DNA from: Pontibacter kalidii
GTDB lineage: Bacteria; Bacteroidota; Bacteroidia; Cytophagales; Hymenobacteraceae
Length of the DNA stretch: 64,000 nucleotides
NCBI RefSeq assembly: GCF_026278245.1
Contig: NZ_CP111079.1
Location: forward strand, 3,412,501 to 3,476,500
Direction: 5' to 3'
The notes under the pieces were generated by a model. It saw only the letters and a program-made list of their open reading frames with translations, had not been told where the DNA came from and made no database searches. The translations under genes and the position numbers were made by a program. This document shows positions 43,231 to 51,660 of this stretch, piece after piece; within the stretch, counting starts at the first letter, position 1; each line of letters starts with the position of its first letter.

Positions 43231-43283
43231 CTTTTTAACTTTCCAAACTCTCTAACTCCTAAACTCTCTAACTTTCTAACTCA
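43231..43283 (-). repeat. right GTTAGAG-type arm of the four-helix-bundle cassette
   Basis: The complement reads GAGTTAGAAAGTTAGAGAG, GTTTAGGAGTTAGAGAG, then AAAGTTAAAAAG up to the start of the four-helix gene. It overlaps the radC stop codon TGA (43281-43283). The arm resembles the right arm of the empty copy at 18846-18900 up to the AGTTAAAAAGT end. Confidence 0.85.
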
Positions 43284-44003
43284 CAAAAGTCCTTCGTCGG
43301 CAAAGCTGTAGTAGTCGGTGTCGGTGAAGATGATGTGGTCGAGGATGGGCAGGTCGAGGAACTGGCCGGCCTCCTTCATTTTCTTGGTAAGAGCGATGTC
43401 GGCGGCGCTGGGTTTGGTGTTGCCGCTGGGGTGGTTATGCACCAGAATAACAGAGCTTGCCAGCTGCTCCAGGGCCTTTTTAAAGATGATCTTGGGGTCA
43501 GCCACGGTGCCGGCCACACCGCCCATACTGATGCTTTCTTTCCGCATCACCACGTTGGCGCGGTTCAGCAGGATTACCCAGAACTCCTCGTGCGGCAGGT
43601 CCAGCAGCTGCGGCTTTATGTAGTTGTAGATGTCGGTGGAACAGGTAATGCGTGTTTTAGCAGCCACGGTGGCCTCCTTGCGGCGTCGGCCCAGTTCCAG
43701 GGCACTTACAATGGAGATTGCCTTTGCCTCCCCAATGCCCGGGTGCTTTGTCAGGTCTTTTACCGATAGCCGTGCCAGCTCGTTCAGGTCGTTGCCTACC
43801 GCCGAAAGTATGATCTTGCCTACATCCACGGCTGTCAGTTTAGTGGTGCCGGAGCCGATCAGGATGGCAATGAGCTCGGCATCGCTCAGGGCGGCCTTTC
43901 CTTTCAGCAGAAGTTTCTCGCGCGGGCGGTCTTCCTCGGCCCAGGTTTTGATGTTGAGCGGCTGCAGGTATGGCAGTATGGCAGAAGCTTCGTTCTCTTT
44001 CAC
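43281..44003 (-). CDS. radC: RadC family JAMM/MPN protein
   Basis: The 240-residue protein has an N-terminal helix-hairpin-helix region (LARLSVKDLTKHPGIGEAKA) and a C-terminal JAMM metalloprotease-like domain with HNHPSGNTKPSAAD, which supplies the zinc ligands. RadC proteins are widespread; the early link to DNA repair is disputed. Length is normal. Its TGA stop overlaps the first bases of the GTTAGAG-type arm. Confidence 0.93.
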   Translation of the reverse strand: MKENEASAILPYLQPLNIKTWAEEDRPREKLLLKGKAALSDAELIAILIGSGTTKLTAVDVGKIILSAVGNDLNELARLSVKDLTKHPGIGEAKAISIVSALELGRRRKEATVAAKTRITCSTDIYNYIKPQLLDLPHEEFWVILLNRANVVMRKESISMGGVAGTVADPKIIFKKALEQLASSVILVHNHPSGNTKPSAADIALTKKMKEAGQFLDLPILDHIIFTDTDYYSFADEGLL

Positions 44004-44149
44004 TTACGGTACAGAATTTGATGTTTATGGAGATGCATGAGGAATTACTTTCATCCTGAAATAGTTCAAGCTGCATCTATCTTTTTTTATACTATGAAGA
44101 TTGCCCGCCTGCGCCAAACATTACCGGCCCCTGGCGGTTTTACCACGAT

Positions 44150-45385
44150 ATGCAACGTATGTTAACATTTGCCCTTATTATCCTACTCCTTTTTCTGGTA
44201 GACCTCTATGTATTCCAGGCGATCAAAACTGTTACCGACAACCTGAGTGGTACGGCGCAGAAAACCATCTATTTCATACATTGGGCAGTTTTTGTCATCA
44301 CGGCAGGCACATTTATACTTGCCTCCGCCACGCGCGGTACGCCGCCCGATACGTTTAAGACCTACCTGGCCAGCACGCTCTTCATCATCTTCGCCTCCAA
44401 GCTGGTGGTGGTGCTTTTCCTGCTCATGGATGATGCGTTGCGCCTGGGGAAAATCGTCATCAACACGGCCAGTGGAGACGATGCCTTTGACCCTTCGCGC
44501 CACAAGTTCCTCAACCAAATGGGCCTGCTGGTGGCTGCGGTGCCATTCACGGCTTTTATTTATGGCATGGTGAAGGGCGCCTACGATTACCGCGTAAAGC
44601 GCGTAACGCTGCGCTTCCCGAACCTGCCGAAGGCTTTTGAGGGGTATAAGATGCTCCAGATATCGGACCTGCACACCGGCAGCTTCACCTCCACCGATCC
44701 CTTGAAAGAGGCGGTGCGCCTCATTAACAAGCAGGAGGCGGACCTCGTATTTTTTACCGGTGACCTGGTAAACAACCTCGCCTCGGAGGTGGAGGCGCAT
44801 ATTCCTACCTTGCGGGAGATCCGGGCCAAGGAAGGGGTGTTCTCAGTGCTCGGCAACCATGATTACGCCGATTATGTGCGCGAGTGGCCGCACGAGAACG
44901 CGAAGGCGGAGAACCTCCGCAAGATGATTGACACCCATAGCCAAATGGGCTGGCAGCTGCTGATGAACGAGAACCGCATCATTGAGAAGGACGGTGAGCA
45001 GATAGCTGTGCTGGGGGTAGAAAACTGGGGCAACCGGGCCGGCTTTCCGAAGTATGGTCGCCTGCAGAACGCCTACCAGGGCACCGAGGAGGTGCCGTTC
45101 AAGGTGCTGCTCTCCCACGACCCGTCGCATTGGGATGGTGAGGTCAACCAAAAGTATAACGACATCGACCTGACGCTCTCGGGCCATACCCACGGCATGC
45201 AATTTGGCGTAAACGTGCCCGGCCTGAAGTGGAGCCCGGTGCAGTATGTGTACGAGCAGTGGGCGGGCCTCTACAAAAAAGGGCGTCAGCACCTGTACGT
45301 GAACACCGGCCTGGGCTTTATCGGCTACCCCGGCCGGGTGGGCTTCTTGCCGGAGATCACCGTGTTTGAGCTGAAGAAAGCCTGA
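44150..45385 (+). CDS. membrane-anchored metallophosphoesterase
   Basis: The 411-residue protein has about four N-terminal membrane segments (ALIILLLFLVDLYVF, FIHWAVFVITAGTFIL, TLFIIFASKLVVVLFLL, GLLVAAVPFTAFIYGM). A calcineurin-like phosphoesterase domain follows, with the metal ligands ISDLHTG, FFTGDLVNN, LGNHDYADY, LLSHDP and LSGHTHGMQFG. An ATG three codons later (44159) is a possible start. It is close to the YkuE/YaeI type; the substrate may be a lipid or cell-wall phosphate, but this is not shown by the sequence. Confidence 0.9.
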   Translation: MQRMLTFALIILLLFLVDLYVFQAIKTVTDNLSGTAQKTIYFIHWAVFVITAGTFILASATRGTPPDTFKTYLASTLFIIFASKLVVVLFLLMDDALRLGKIVINTASGDDAFDPSRHKFLNQMGLLVAAVPFTAFIYGMVKGAYDYRVKRVTLRFPNLPKAFEGYKMLQISDLHTGSFTSTDPLKEAVRLINKQEADLVFFTGDLVNNLASEVEAHIPTLREIRAKEGVFSVLGNHDYADYVREWPHENAKAENLRKMIDTHSQMGWQLLMNENRIIEKDGEQIAVLGVENWGNRAGFPKYGRLQNAYQGTEEVPFKVLLSHDPSHWDGEVNQKYNDIDLTLSGHTHGMQFGVNVPGLKWSPVQYVYEQWAGLYKKGRQHLYVNTGLGFIGYPGRVGFLPEITVFELKKA

Positions 45386-45412
45386 TAAAAAGATAAACCA
45401 TACCTGACAGAG

Positions 45413-45436
45413 AAGCGCACCGCAACGGCTGCGCTT
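45413..45436 (+). terminator. rho-independent terminator
   Basis: AAGCGCA pairs with TGCGCTT across a 10-base loop and runs into TTTTTTG after the phosphoesterase gene. Confidence 0.8.
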
Positions 45437-45559
45437 TTTTTGTGCCCGGTGGCCTGCTGAACATTACAGACAATGCCAGCGTACTTAAGTGCTGAGCCCA
45501 ATTGCACCCTCTGAGCTTAGCTGGAAAGGGGCGTGTACAACCAAAACCATCAACAAACC

Positions 45560-46081
45560 ATGAACAAGATATTATTCCCGGTAGCGGCGGTGGCCACCTT
45601 GCTGCTCACCACCTCTTGCGGAGAAGACACGAAAGGCACCTCTTTTGAGGTGCAGGATGCAAACAACGACGAATCGGTGAACCCGGCGCATATACGCGGG
45701 TACCACACGGAGGCACCAGGCATGTTCGGCGCCCCCAAGGTCCCGAACCAGTACTATCCTTTCAGCACCAAAACATTGCCTGCGGACGTACGCCAGCAGT
45801 TGGAGGGAAACAACATAGCGGTGCGCATGGTAACGATCTACTACTCGCCAAACGGGAGCCTGCGGGACCTGGCAGAGGAGTTTAACCCATCCGGAGAGGT
45901 GGGCAACACCACCAATAGCCCCTCAGACACAGGAGGAGGAGGTAATGGCAGCACGGAAAGCGGCAACACCGGCTCGGGTAATGGCACTGGCAACTCCGGA
46001 AATGGAAATAGCAACAGCAGCTCCGGAAATAGTAGCTCGGGCGATGTTTCGGAAACTGGCAGTGGCAACGATCAGAACTAA
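45560..46081 (+). CDS. lipoprotein with Gly/Ser/Asn-rich C-terminal tail
   Basis: From the ATG at 45560 the product has 173 residues; the in-frame ATG at 45533 would put nine residues before the signal. The lipobox is LLTTSC (Cys20). A globular part of about 85 residues follows (AHIRGYHTEAPGMFGAPKVP, VRMVTIYYSPNGSLRDLAEE). The final 60 residues are almost only Gly, Ser, Asn and Thr (GNGTGNSGNGNSNSSSGN), a flexible surface tail. No family is recognised. Confidence 0.72.
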   Translation: MNKILFPVAAVATLLLTTSCGEDTKGTSFEVQDANNDESVNPAHIRGYHTEAPGMFGAPKVPNQYYPFSTKTLPADVRQQLEGNNIAVRMVTIYYSPNGSLRDLAEEFNPSGEVGNTTNSPSDTGGGGNGSTESGNTGSGNGTGNSGNGNSNSSSGNSSSGDVSETGSGNDQN

Positions 46082-46107
46082 ACCCGCTGACAACGTATGA
46101 TTTACGG

Positions 46108-46136
46108 AAGCCTGCCGCCACCTGCGCTGCAGGCTT
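46108..46136 (+). terminator. rho-independent terminator
   Basis: AAGCCTGC pairs with GCAGGCTT across 13 bases, followed by TTGCTTTTTT. Confidence 0.75.
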
Positions 46137-46223
46137 TTGCTTTTTTAGCCCTTCTCCGATTTATTCTGTAATTTTACGTAGCCCCTCCCGTTATACCTGA
46201 GGCCGGCATTATTTTGGCTGATC

Positions 46224-46898
46224 ATGGTGAAGTACAAACGCCCGCAGCACAACCAGAACCCCATGCACAGACACCCGCTGTTATACCTTCTTACGCTGAT
46301 GCTCCTGCTCTGCAGCCTGCCCTCCCTGGCCCAGAAGAGCATCCGGATAAGTGGCACGGTGCTGCAGCCCGATCGCACCACGCCGATCCCCGGCGCCACC
46401 ATCGTGAAGGTAAACACCAACATGGGCGTGGTATCGGATGAGGAGGGCAAATTCCTGATCGACGTGGCCCAGACGGATACGCTAATGATCCGGGCGCTCG
46501 GCTTTAAGCCGCTTTTATACTTGCCCAAGGTCCTGCCCGTGTCGGAACTGCGCGTGAACATAGTGCTGCAGGAGGATAGCGTAATGCTGGGCGAGGTGGA
46601 GGTAACCAGCCGTCCTTCCCAAGAGATGATCGACCGCGCCCTGCGCAACATGAAGCGCGAGCAGAGCAGCCAGACCAAGAACCCCAACTTTATACCCGGC
46701 CTGGAGCCGCCCCCTCCCGCCCCTGCCCCGGCGCCCACCATCCTCAGCCCCATGAGCCTGATGTACGACCTGTTCTCCAGCGAAGGCAAGCAAAAGCGCG
46801 CACTGCAGGAGTACCTGGACAAGCAGGCGGCAGAGCAAAGACAGAAAGAGCGCGAGGACTACAACCGCTTTTTTAAAGAAAATACCGGCTATCAGTAG
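46224..46898 (+). CDS. secreted carboxypeptidase-regulatory-like (CarboxypepD_reg) protein, paralogue 1
   Basis: The 224-residue protein has a signal peptide near residues 17-36 (LLYLLTLMLLLCSLPSLAQ); an ATG at 46263 (MHRHPLL) is an alternative start. A beta-sandwich of the CarboxypepD_reg/peptidase-associated type follows (IRISGTVLQPDRTTPIPGAT, VSDEEGKFLIDVAQTDTLMI). Then come a Pro/Ala-rich linker and a basic helix ending in DYNRFFKENTGYQ. The next gene downstream is a paralogue with the same layout and the same ending. The function is unknown; a periplasmic or surface role is likely. Confidence 0.78.
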   Translation: MVKYKRPQHNQNPMHRHPLLYLLTLMLLLCSLPSLAQKSIRISGTVLQPDRTTPIPGATIVKVNTNMGVVSDEEGKFLIDVAQTDTLMIRALGFKPLLYLPKVLPVSELRVNIVLQEDSVMLGEVEVTSRPSQEMIDRALRNMKREQSSQTKNPNFIPGLEPPPPAPAPAPTILSPMSLMYDLFSSEGKQKRALQEYLDKQAAEQRQKEREDYNRFFKENTGYQ

Positions 46899-46918
46899 AG
46901 AGCTGCTGCTAGACAGAA

Positions 46919-46942
46919 AGAGGCGCCACGTATGGCGCCTCT
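46919..46942 (+). terminator. rho-independent terminator
   Basis: AGAGGCGCCA pairs with TGGCGCCTCT across 4 bases, followed by TTTTATTTA. Confidence 0.85.
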
Positions 46943-47113
46943 TTTATTTATACCTGGGGCTGGTCTTCATCATAGGTCCTTTAAAGAGGATCTCCCATCC
47001 TGTGGTTGCCCGCTTGCACCATCCCCTCAAGTATAAATCAATCTATATATAATAAAAACATTATCACCTTCGTATGAATAGAAACGCCTCCTCCAACTGA
47101 AAACAAACGACTC

Positions 47114-47725
47114 ATGCACGGCTACCAACGCTTAAGTATAGTCCTGCTTTACCTGCTCGTGCTGCATGCCTTCCCTACCCACGGACAGCAGATCAAAATT
47201 AGTGGCATCGTCTTACACCCTGATAAAAAAACGCCGATCGTTGGGGCAGGCGTCACCAGGCTGGGATCCGGCATACTTACGACAACCGATGCAAGGGGCC
47301 GCTTTGGTTTCTGGGTAGTCCCGCAGGACTCTATCCTTATCCGCGCCGTTGGCTTCAAGCCGGTGGTGTATCATGTAAAGCAGGAGCAAGGCATAGAGCA
47401 GGAGCTTATTTTTGTTTTGCAGGAAGATGTGCAACAGCTCCGGGAGGTAGAGGTAAGCAGCGAACCTCTCTTGGTAAAGCGCCCTCCCGAGAACAAGCCT
47501 GCCCTTACGCCTCCTCCTCCGGTTCCAGCCCCTCCCCCCTCCTTACTTTCTAACCCCGTCTCCTACTTTTCCAAGGAAGGCAAGCAGCGACGAAAGCTTC
47601 GGAAATATTTAGCGAAGGAAGCAGCAAAGCGTCAGTTACAGGAGGCAGAGCGGCTTAAGGAAGAACAGGAGAAAGCAAAACAAGACTACAACCGCTTCTT
47701 TAAAGACAACACCGGGTATCAGTAA
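47114..47725 (+). CDS. secreted CarboxypepD_reg-like protein, paralogue 2
   Basis: The 203-residue protein is a paralogue of 46224-46898. It has a signal peptide (residues 1-24, ending THG), a beta-sandwich (IKISGIVLHPDKKTPIVGAG, TTTDARGRFGFWVVPQDSIL, IRAVGFKPVVYHV), a Pro-rich linker (TPPPPVPAPPPS), a basic helix and the ending DYNRFFKDNTGYQ. The near-identical tail in both copies suggests a conserved contact. It has its own 5' region and no tight link to the uvsE gene 55 bases later. Confidence 0.76.
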   Translation: MHGYQRLSIVLLYLLVLHAFPTHGQQIKISGIVLHPDKKTPIVGAGVTRLGSGILTTTDARGRFGFWVVPQDSILIRAVGFKPVVYHVKQEQGIEQELIFVLQEDVQQLREVEVSSEPLLVKRPPENKPALTPPPPVPAPPPSLLSNPVSYFSKEGKQRRKLRKYLAKEAAKRQLQEAERLKEEQEKAKQDYNRFFKDNTGYQ

Positions 47726-47780
47726 ACCAGCCAAACAATCGGCCGCTTCGTAGGTTCAGAGTATACGTTTCCCTGACACC

Positions 47781-48680
47781 ATGAAAATCGGATATCCCTG
47801 CATCAACGAGGCGCTCGATTGCCGCTCTTCCCGTACTTTCCGGCTGGCCTCCTATTCTGAGGAGCGCCTGATCGAGACGGTGGAGCAGAATCTGGCCTGC
47901 CTCCGCCGCATCCTGGAGTACAACGTGCAGCACGGGCTGCTGTTCTTCCGCCTCACCTCCGACCTGGTGCCCTTCGCCTCCCACGAGGTAAACCAATATA
48001 ACTGGCAGGAGCATTTTAAGATGACCTTCCGGCGGCTGGGCAGCTACATCAAGAACAACCACATGCGCATCTCCATGCACCCTGACCAGTTTGTGGTGCT
48101 CAACTCGCCCAACGAGAAGACCGTGCGCAACAGCATAGCCGAGCTGGTGTACCAGGGAAGTATACTGGATTTGATGGAACTGGACACCACCGCCAAGCTG
48201 CAGATACACGGCGGCGGCGCCTACGGCGATAAGCCCTCCGCGATACAACGCTTTACTGAAGTATACCACACCCTGCTGCCCGATGCCGTGAAGGCCCGTC
48301 TCTGCGTGGAGAACGACGACCGTACCTACACCCTGCAGGACTGCCTGCAGCTGCACGAGCTAACGGGCATGCCTGTGATCTTCGATAACCTGCACCACGA
48401 GTGCGTGAACAACGGCGAGCCGATGCGCGAGGCGGTGCAGATGGCCGCTACCACCTGGCAACCCGAAAAAGACGGCATCCTGATGGTGGACTACAGCTCA
48501 CAGGCCCCCAACGAGCGGCGCGGCAAGCACGTGCAAAGTATAGAGGAGCAACTTTTTCACGATTTCCTGGCCGAGACAGAAGGGCTGGACATGGACATTA
48601 TGCTGGAAATAAAGGACAAGCAGGAAAGCGCCCTGAAAGCCCGTGCTATGGCCCGAAGCCTGGGTCGTTTAGAAGTATGA
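47781..48680 (+). CDS. uvsE: UV DNA damage endonuclease
   Basis: The 299-residue TIM-barrel endonuclease (UvsE/UVDE) cuts DNA 5' of UV photoproducts. Family motifs are MKIGYPCINEALDC, LFFRLTSDLVPFASHEVNQY, MRISMHPDQFVVLNSP, LQIHGGGAYGDKPSAIQRF and LCVENDDRTYTL, with VIFDNLHHECVN and MLEIKDKQESALKA carrying the metal ligands. Length is normal. Its last 12 bases overlap the convergent DUF4112 gene. Confidence 0.93.
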   Translation: MKIGYPCINEALDCRSSRTFRLASYSEERLIETVEQNLACLRRILEYNVQHGLLFFRLTSDLVPFASHEVNQYNWQEHFKMTFRRLGSYIKNNHMRISMHPDQFVVLNSPNEKTVRNSIAELVYQGSILDLMELDTTAKLQIHGGGAYGDKPSAIQRFTEVYHTLLPDAVKARLCVENDDRTYTLQDCLQLHELTGMPVIFDNLHHECVNNGEPMREAVQMAATTWQPEKDGILMVDYSSQAPNERRGKHVQSIEEQLFHDFLAETEGLDMDIMLEIKDKQESALKARAMARSLGRLEV

Positions 48681-49166
48681 GGCCACCAGCTGCCAGAGCC
48701 ACTCAGCTACCTGCCAGAGCACCCAAACCAGCAACACCGCCAGCAAAACCAGCCCGATCAGTACGCTGATAATAATACCCTTGCCGCTGCCCTGGTACTT
48801 GCCTTCCTCGTAGTGGCGGCGCAGCAGGCGCACGTTGCGCTCATTGGCCTTAAAGGCGAAATCGAAGATATTGCCAAGGATAGGAATGCTGCCAATGAGC
48901 ACATCCAGCCCGATGTTGAGCATCATCAGGGCTACCAGCTTGCCGCTGGCCCCGTGGCGCGCCATGGTAAGTATAAGCACAGCCGATACGCCAAAAGAGG
49001 CAATATCGCCGGCGAAGGGCAACAGGCCCAGGATAGGATCTAAACCGAAACGGAAGTTCGTGCCCGGAAACCGGAACTGGTTGTCCATCAGGTAAGCGAT
49101 GTGGTCTACCCACTTCAGCTTCTCGGAGCGCGGGGTGCGGGTGTAGTGCGTGTTTTCTGTTGCCAT
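48669..49166 (-). CDS. DUF4112 membrane protein
   Basis: The 165-residue protein matches DUF4112: WVDHIAYLMDNQFRFPGTNF, RFGLDPILGLLPFAGDIASF and LMMLNIGLDVLIGSIPILGN, then FDFAFKANERNVRLLRRHYE. Membrane segments lie at about 55-70, 80-100 and, at the C-terminus, GIIISVLIGLVLLAVLLVWV. The function is unknown. It converges on uvsE with a 12-base overlap. Confidence 0.88.
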   Translation of the reverse strand: MATENTHYTRTPRSEKLKWVDHIAYLMDNQFRFPGTNFRFGLDPILGLLPFAGDIASFGVSAVLILTMARHGASGKLVALMMLNIGLDVLIGSIPILGNIFDFAFKANERNVRLLRRHYEEGKYQGSGKGIIISVLIGLVLLAVLLVWVLWQVAEWLWQLVASYF

Positions 49167-49204
49167 ACGCGCTTATACGGTGCCAGGCAGGCAAAGGTAC
49201 GCGG

Positions 49205-49435
49205 CTATGGCACCATGGGGTGGCGCTGCTGCTGCCACTGGGCCCTACGCTGCTTTTTGGCTGCGGCGTGGTAATATTTGGTGTTCTTCTTATTCTTCTT
49301 GAACGCTTTTCCGGCTTTACCCTTCTTATGAAAGAGCTTCTTCAGCCCCGGGCCACCTGCCGCAGAAGCCTCTGCCGGAACACTGTAAAAAACGCTGCCT
49401 GCCAACAGCAGCGCCATCGCAAATACTCTGACCAT
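49205..49435 (-). CDS. small secreted Lys-rich protein
   Basis: The 76-residue protein has a signal peptide (MVRVFAMALLLAGSVFYSV, cleavage near AEASA). The mature part is very basic (LKKLFHKKGKAGKAFKKNKK) and ends Gln/Arg-rich. No family is recognised. It could bind DNA, RNA or anionic polymers outside the cytoplasm; this is inference from charge. Confidence 0.6.
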   Translation of the reverse strand: MVRVFAMALLLAGSVFYSVPAEASAAGGPGLKKLFHKKGKAGKAFKKNKKNTKYYHAAAKKQRRAQWQQQRHPMVP

Positions 49436-49513
49436 AGGAGCAGGGTTAAGTTTAGAGGGATAGCCTATTCCTTAAACGTTTAATCCTGCTAAAAAAGTGC
49501 GATTTGTTAACGT

Positions 49514-49561
49514 AAAAAGGAGCAGCAGAAACCTTTATGACAGTTTCTGCTGCTCCTTTTT
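49514..49561 (-). terminator. rho-independent terminator
   Basis: The 19-bp perfect arms (49514-49532 and 49543-49561; core GGAGCAGCAGAAAC) are T-rich on both sides and lie just past the stop of the basic lipoprotein gene. Confidence 0.85.
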
Positions 49562-49582
49562 ACCGGATGGAGTAACGGTTGT

Positions 49583-49963
49583 CTAATTCTTTCCCTTGTT
49601 ACCTTTGCCTTGGTTTCCTCCTTTGGCCTTAGCGCCTTTGCCGCCCTGGCCTCCCTTTGCGCCCGGTTTCGCCTTTGTGGCTGTAGCGTTATGGCCTTTT
49701 ACTACTACCACGGTGGTATTGCCTTTGCCGTTACCCTTATGCTTGGTATGGCCAGGATTCGTAGTATTGGGGTGATGCGGGTTGTTCGGATTTTTGTACC
49801 AGCCCTTGTGCAGGCCGTTGTCCTTACGGGTAGCAGATTTGCTCTTACTCACCACCACTACTTTTCCGTTCTTGTCCGTCTTCTTACGGGATATATGGCA
49901 CGAAGACATGGTAACCACTGCCAGCAGCACCATCAGTACTTTTACAAAAGTATACTTCATCAA
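49583..49963 (-). CDS. basic Gly/Lys/His-rich lipoprotein
   Basis: The 126-residue protein has a lipobox VTMSSC (Cys22). It continues with a Lys-rich region (HISRKKTDKNGKVVVVSKSK) and a His/Asn/Pro-rich middle (YKNPNNPHHPNTTNPGHTKH). The tail is almost only Gly, Lys, Ala and Gln (KGGQGGKGAKAKGGNQGKGN). It is low-complexity and unrecognised. Two such very basic exported proteins lie next to each other (see 49205-49435). Confidence 0.68.
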   Translation of the reverse strand: MMKYTFVKVLMVLLAVVTMSSCHISRKKTDKNGKVVVVSKSKSATRKDNGLHKGWYKNPNNPHHPNTTNPGHTKHKGNGKGNTTVVVVKGHNATATKAKPGAKGGQGGKGAKAKGGNQGKGNKGKN

Positions 49964-50125
49964 ATTTGATTTTAGGAATTATCTGAGACTACAGGCAGTG
50001 TAGCCGCTGCTAATATACAGCAATATTTTACTCAATTCCTAATCTGAGGCACAAGGCGCCTATATACCCACCAACCGGCTGGAAAATTGGCGTAACGCAT
50101 CAATATAACTATTATAACTTTATTT

Positions 50126-51658
50126 TTACCAAGATATTTCAAGCCCCTCGGCCGGCACCGGTTTCTGCACAAGGTAATGGCCCCCAATGCTCTGCTTTCT
50201 GCCCAGGCAGGCGTTTATGGTGATAGCAGCCACCGTGAGCAGGTTCTCCAGCTCCCCTACCGGAGGTGGAGAGCCTGCCGCCGCACACTCCTGCAGCTTC
50301 AGCCTCAGCTGCTCGACCTGCTCCTTCGCCTGCAGCAGATTTTCGTAAGTGCGCTCAATGCCTGCTTTCTCCCACATCAGGCGCCGCAGTTCCTCTTTTA
50401 TACTTGCTAAGACAGGTGGCACAGCCGCCTGGCAGGTAAGCTCCGGAGCCGTTATACTTTCCGGCTGCTCATACTTTTGCGCTACCGCATGCGCAGCCGC
50501 GGCCTTGCCAAACACCACGCCCTCCAGCAGCGAGTTGCTGGCCAGCCGGTTGGCCCCATGCACGCCGGTGCAGGCCACCTCCCCCACGGCATACAGACCC
50601 GGCACCGATGTTTGCCCATGCAGGTCTACCGCCACACCGCCGCACTGGTAATGCGCGGCAGGCACCACCGGTATAAGGTCTCGCTCAGCCAGGATGCCTA
50701 TCCTTTTACACGTGTTATAGATGAGCGGGAAATGCCGCTGCACATGTCCTTCCGGCAACTGGCGCGCATCCAGGTAGAGGCAGGGCGAGCTATGCTGCTG
50801 CATTTCGTGGTAAACGGCACGCGCCACCACATCGCGCGGCGCCAGCGAGCCCTGCGGGTGGTAACGGTGCATAAACGGCGTACCATCCGGCAGCACCAGC
50901 TCCGCCCCCGCCCCCCGCAGCGCCTCACTGATCAGGAAAGTATCTTTGGAGGCAGGGTTGTAGAGCGCCGTCGGGTGGAACTGGAAGAACTCCATGTTGC
51001 TGATCTCAGCCCCTGCTCTGTACGCCATGGCCAGCCCGTCGCCGGTGGCGATGGAGGGGTTGGTGGTGTGCTGGTAGATCTGTCCGGAGCCCCCCGTAGC
51101 CAGTACAACAGCTTTGGCAAGCACGGTTTTGGCTTCTTTGGCCTTCAGGTCCAGCAGCTGCACACCCTGGCAGGCATTATGCTGCATGAGCAGCTCGAAG
51201 GCCACGTGGTGCTCCAGCACAGAGACGTTTGCATGTTGCCGGGCGGCCTTGCCCAGCACCTGCTGCACGCTTAGGCCGGTGTGATCTTTTACATGCACGA
51301 TCCGGTGCTGGCAGTGGCCGCCTTCCAGCCCCAGGGCTATACTTTTGTCTTCATGCCCATCAAAGCAAACACCCTGCTGCTGCAGCCAGTTTATACTTTC
51401 GGGCGCCCGCTCCACCATAAACCGCACGGCCGCCTCGTCACACAGGCCCGCTCCGGCAACCAGTGTATCCTGCACGTGCTGCTCGAACGAATCCATTTCG
51501 CTCAGCACCGCAGCAATGCCGCCCTGCGCGTACATGGTATTCGTTTCGGATAGGGACGCTTTGCAGACCACGGCTACGCGGCCATGTGCGGCCGCCTGCA
51601 GGGCAAAGGTTAAACCCGCTATGCCGCTGCCCAGCACTATGTAATCGAAGTATAGCAT
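50126..51658 (-). CDS. nadB: L-aspartate oxidase
   Basis: The 510-residue FAD enzyme starts MLYFDYIVLGSGIAGLTFAL at the ATG 51658, two bases after the nadA stop; the longer open frame upstream overlaps nadA and is not needed. It has the FAD-binding GxGxxG, MYAQGGIAAVL, ALGLEGGHCQHRIVHVKDHT, FFQFHPTALYNPAS and GEVACTGVHGANRLASNSLL. It oxidises aspartate to iminoaspartate, the substrate of NadA in NAD synthesis. The C-terminal helical domain is complete. Confidence 0.95.
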   Translation of the reverse strand: MLYFDYIVLGSGIAGLTFALQAAAHGRVAVVCKASLSETNTMYAQGGIAAVLSEMDSFEQHVQDTLVAGAGLCDEAAVRFMVERAPESINWLQQQGVCFDGHEDKSIALGLEGGHCQHRIVHVKDHTGLSVQQVLGKAARQHANVSVLEHHVAFELLMQHNACQGVQLLDLKAKEAKTVLAKAVVLATGGSGQIYQHTTNPSIATGDGLAMAYRAGAEISNMEFFQFHPTALYNPASKDTFLISEALRGAGAELVLPDGTPFMHRYHPQGSLAPRDVVARAVYHEMQQHSSPCLYLDARQLPEGHVQRHFPLIYNTCKRIGILAERDLIPVVPAAHYQCGGVAVDLHGQTSVPGLYAVGEVACTGVHGANRLASNSLLEGVVFGKAAAAHAVAQKYEQPESITAPELTCQAAVPPVLASIKEELRRLMWEKAGIERTYENLLQAKEQVEQLRLKLQECAAAGSPPPVGELENLLTVAAITINACLGRKQSIGGHYLVQKPVPAEGLEISW

Positions 51659-51660
51659 TG

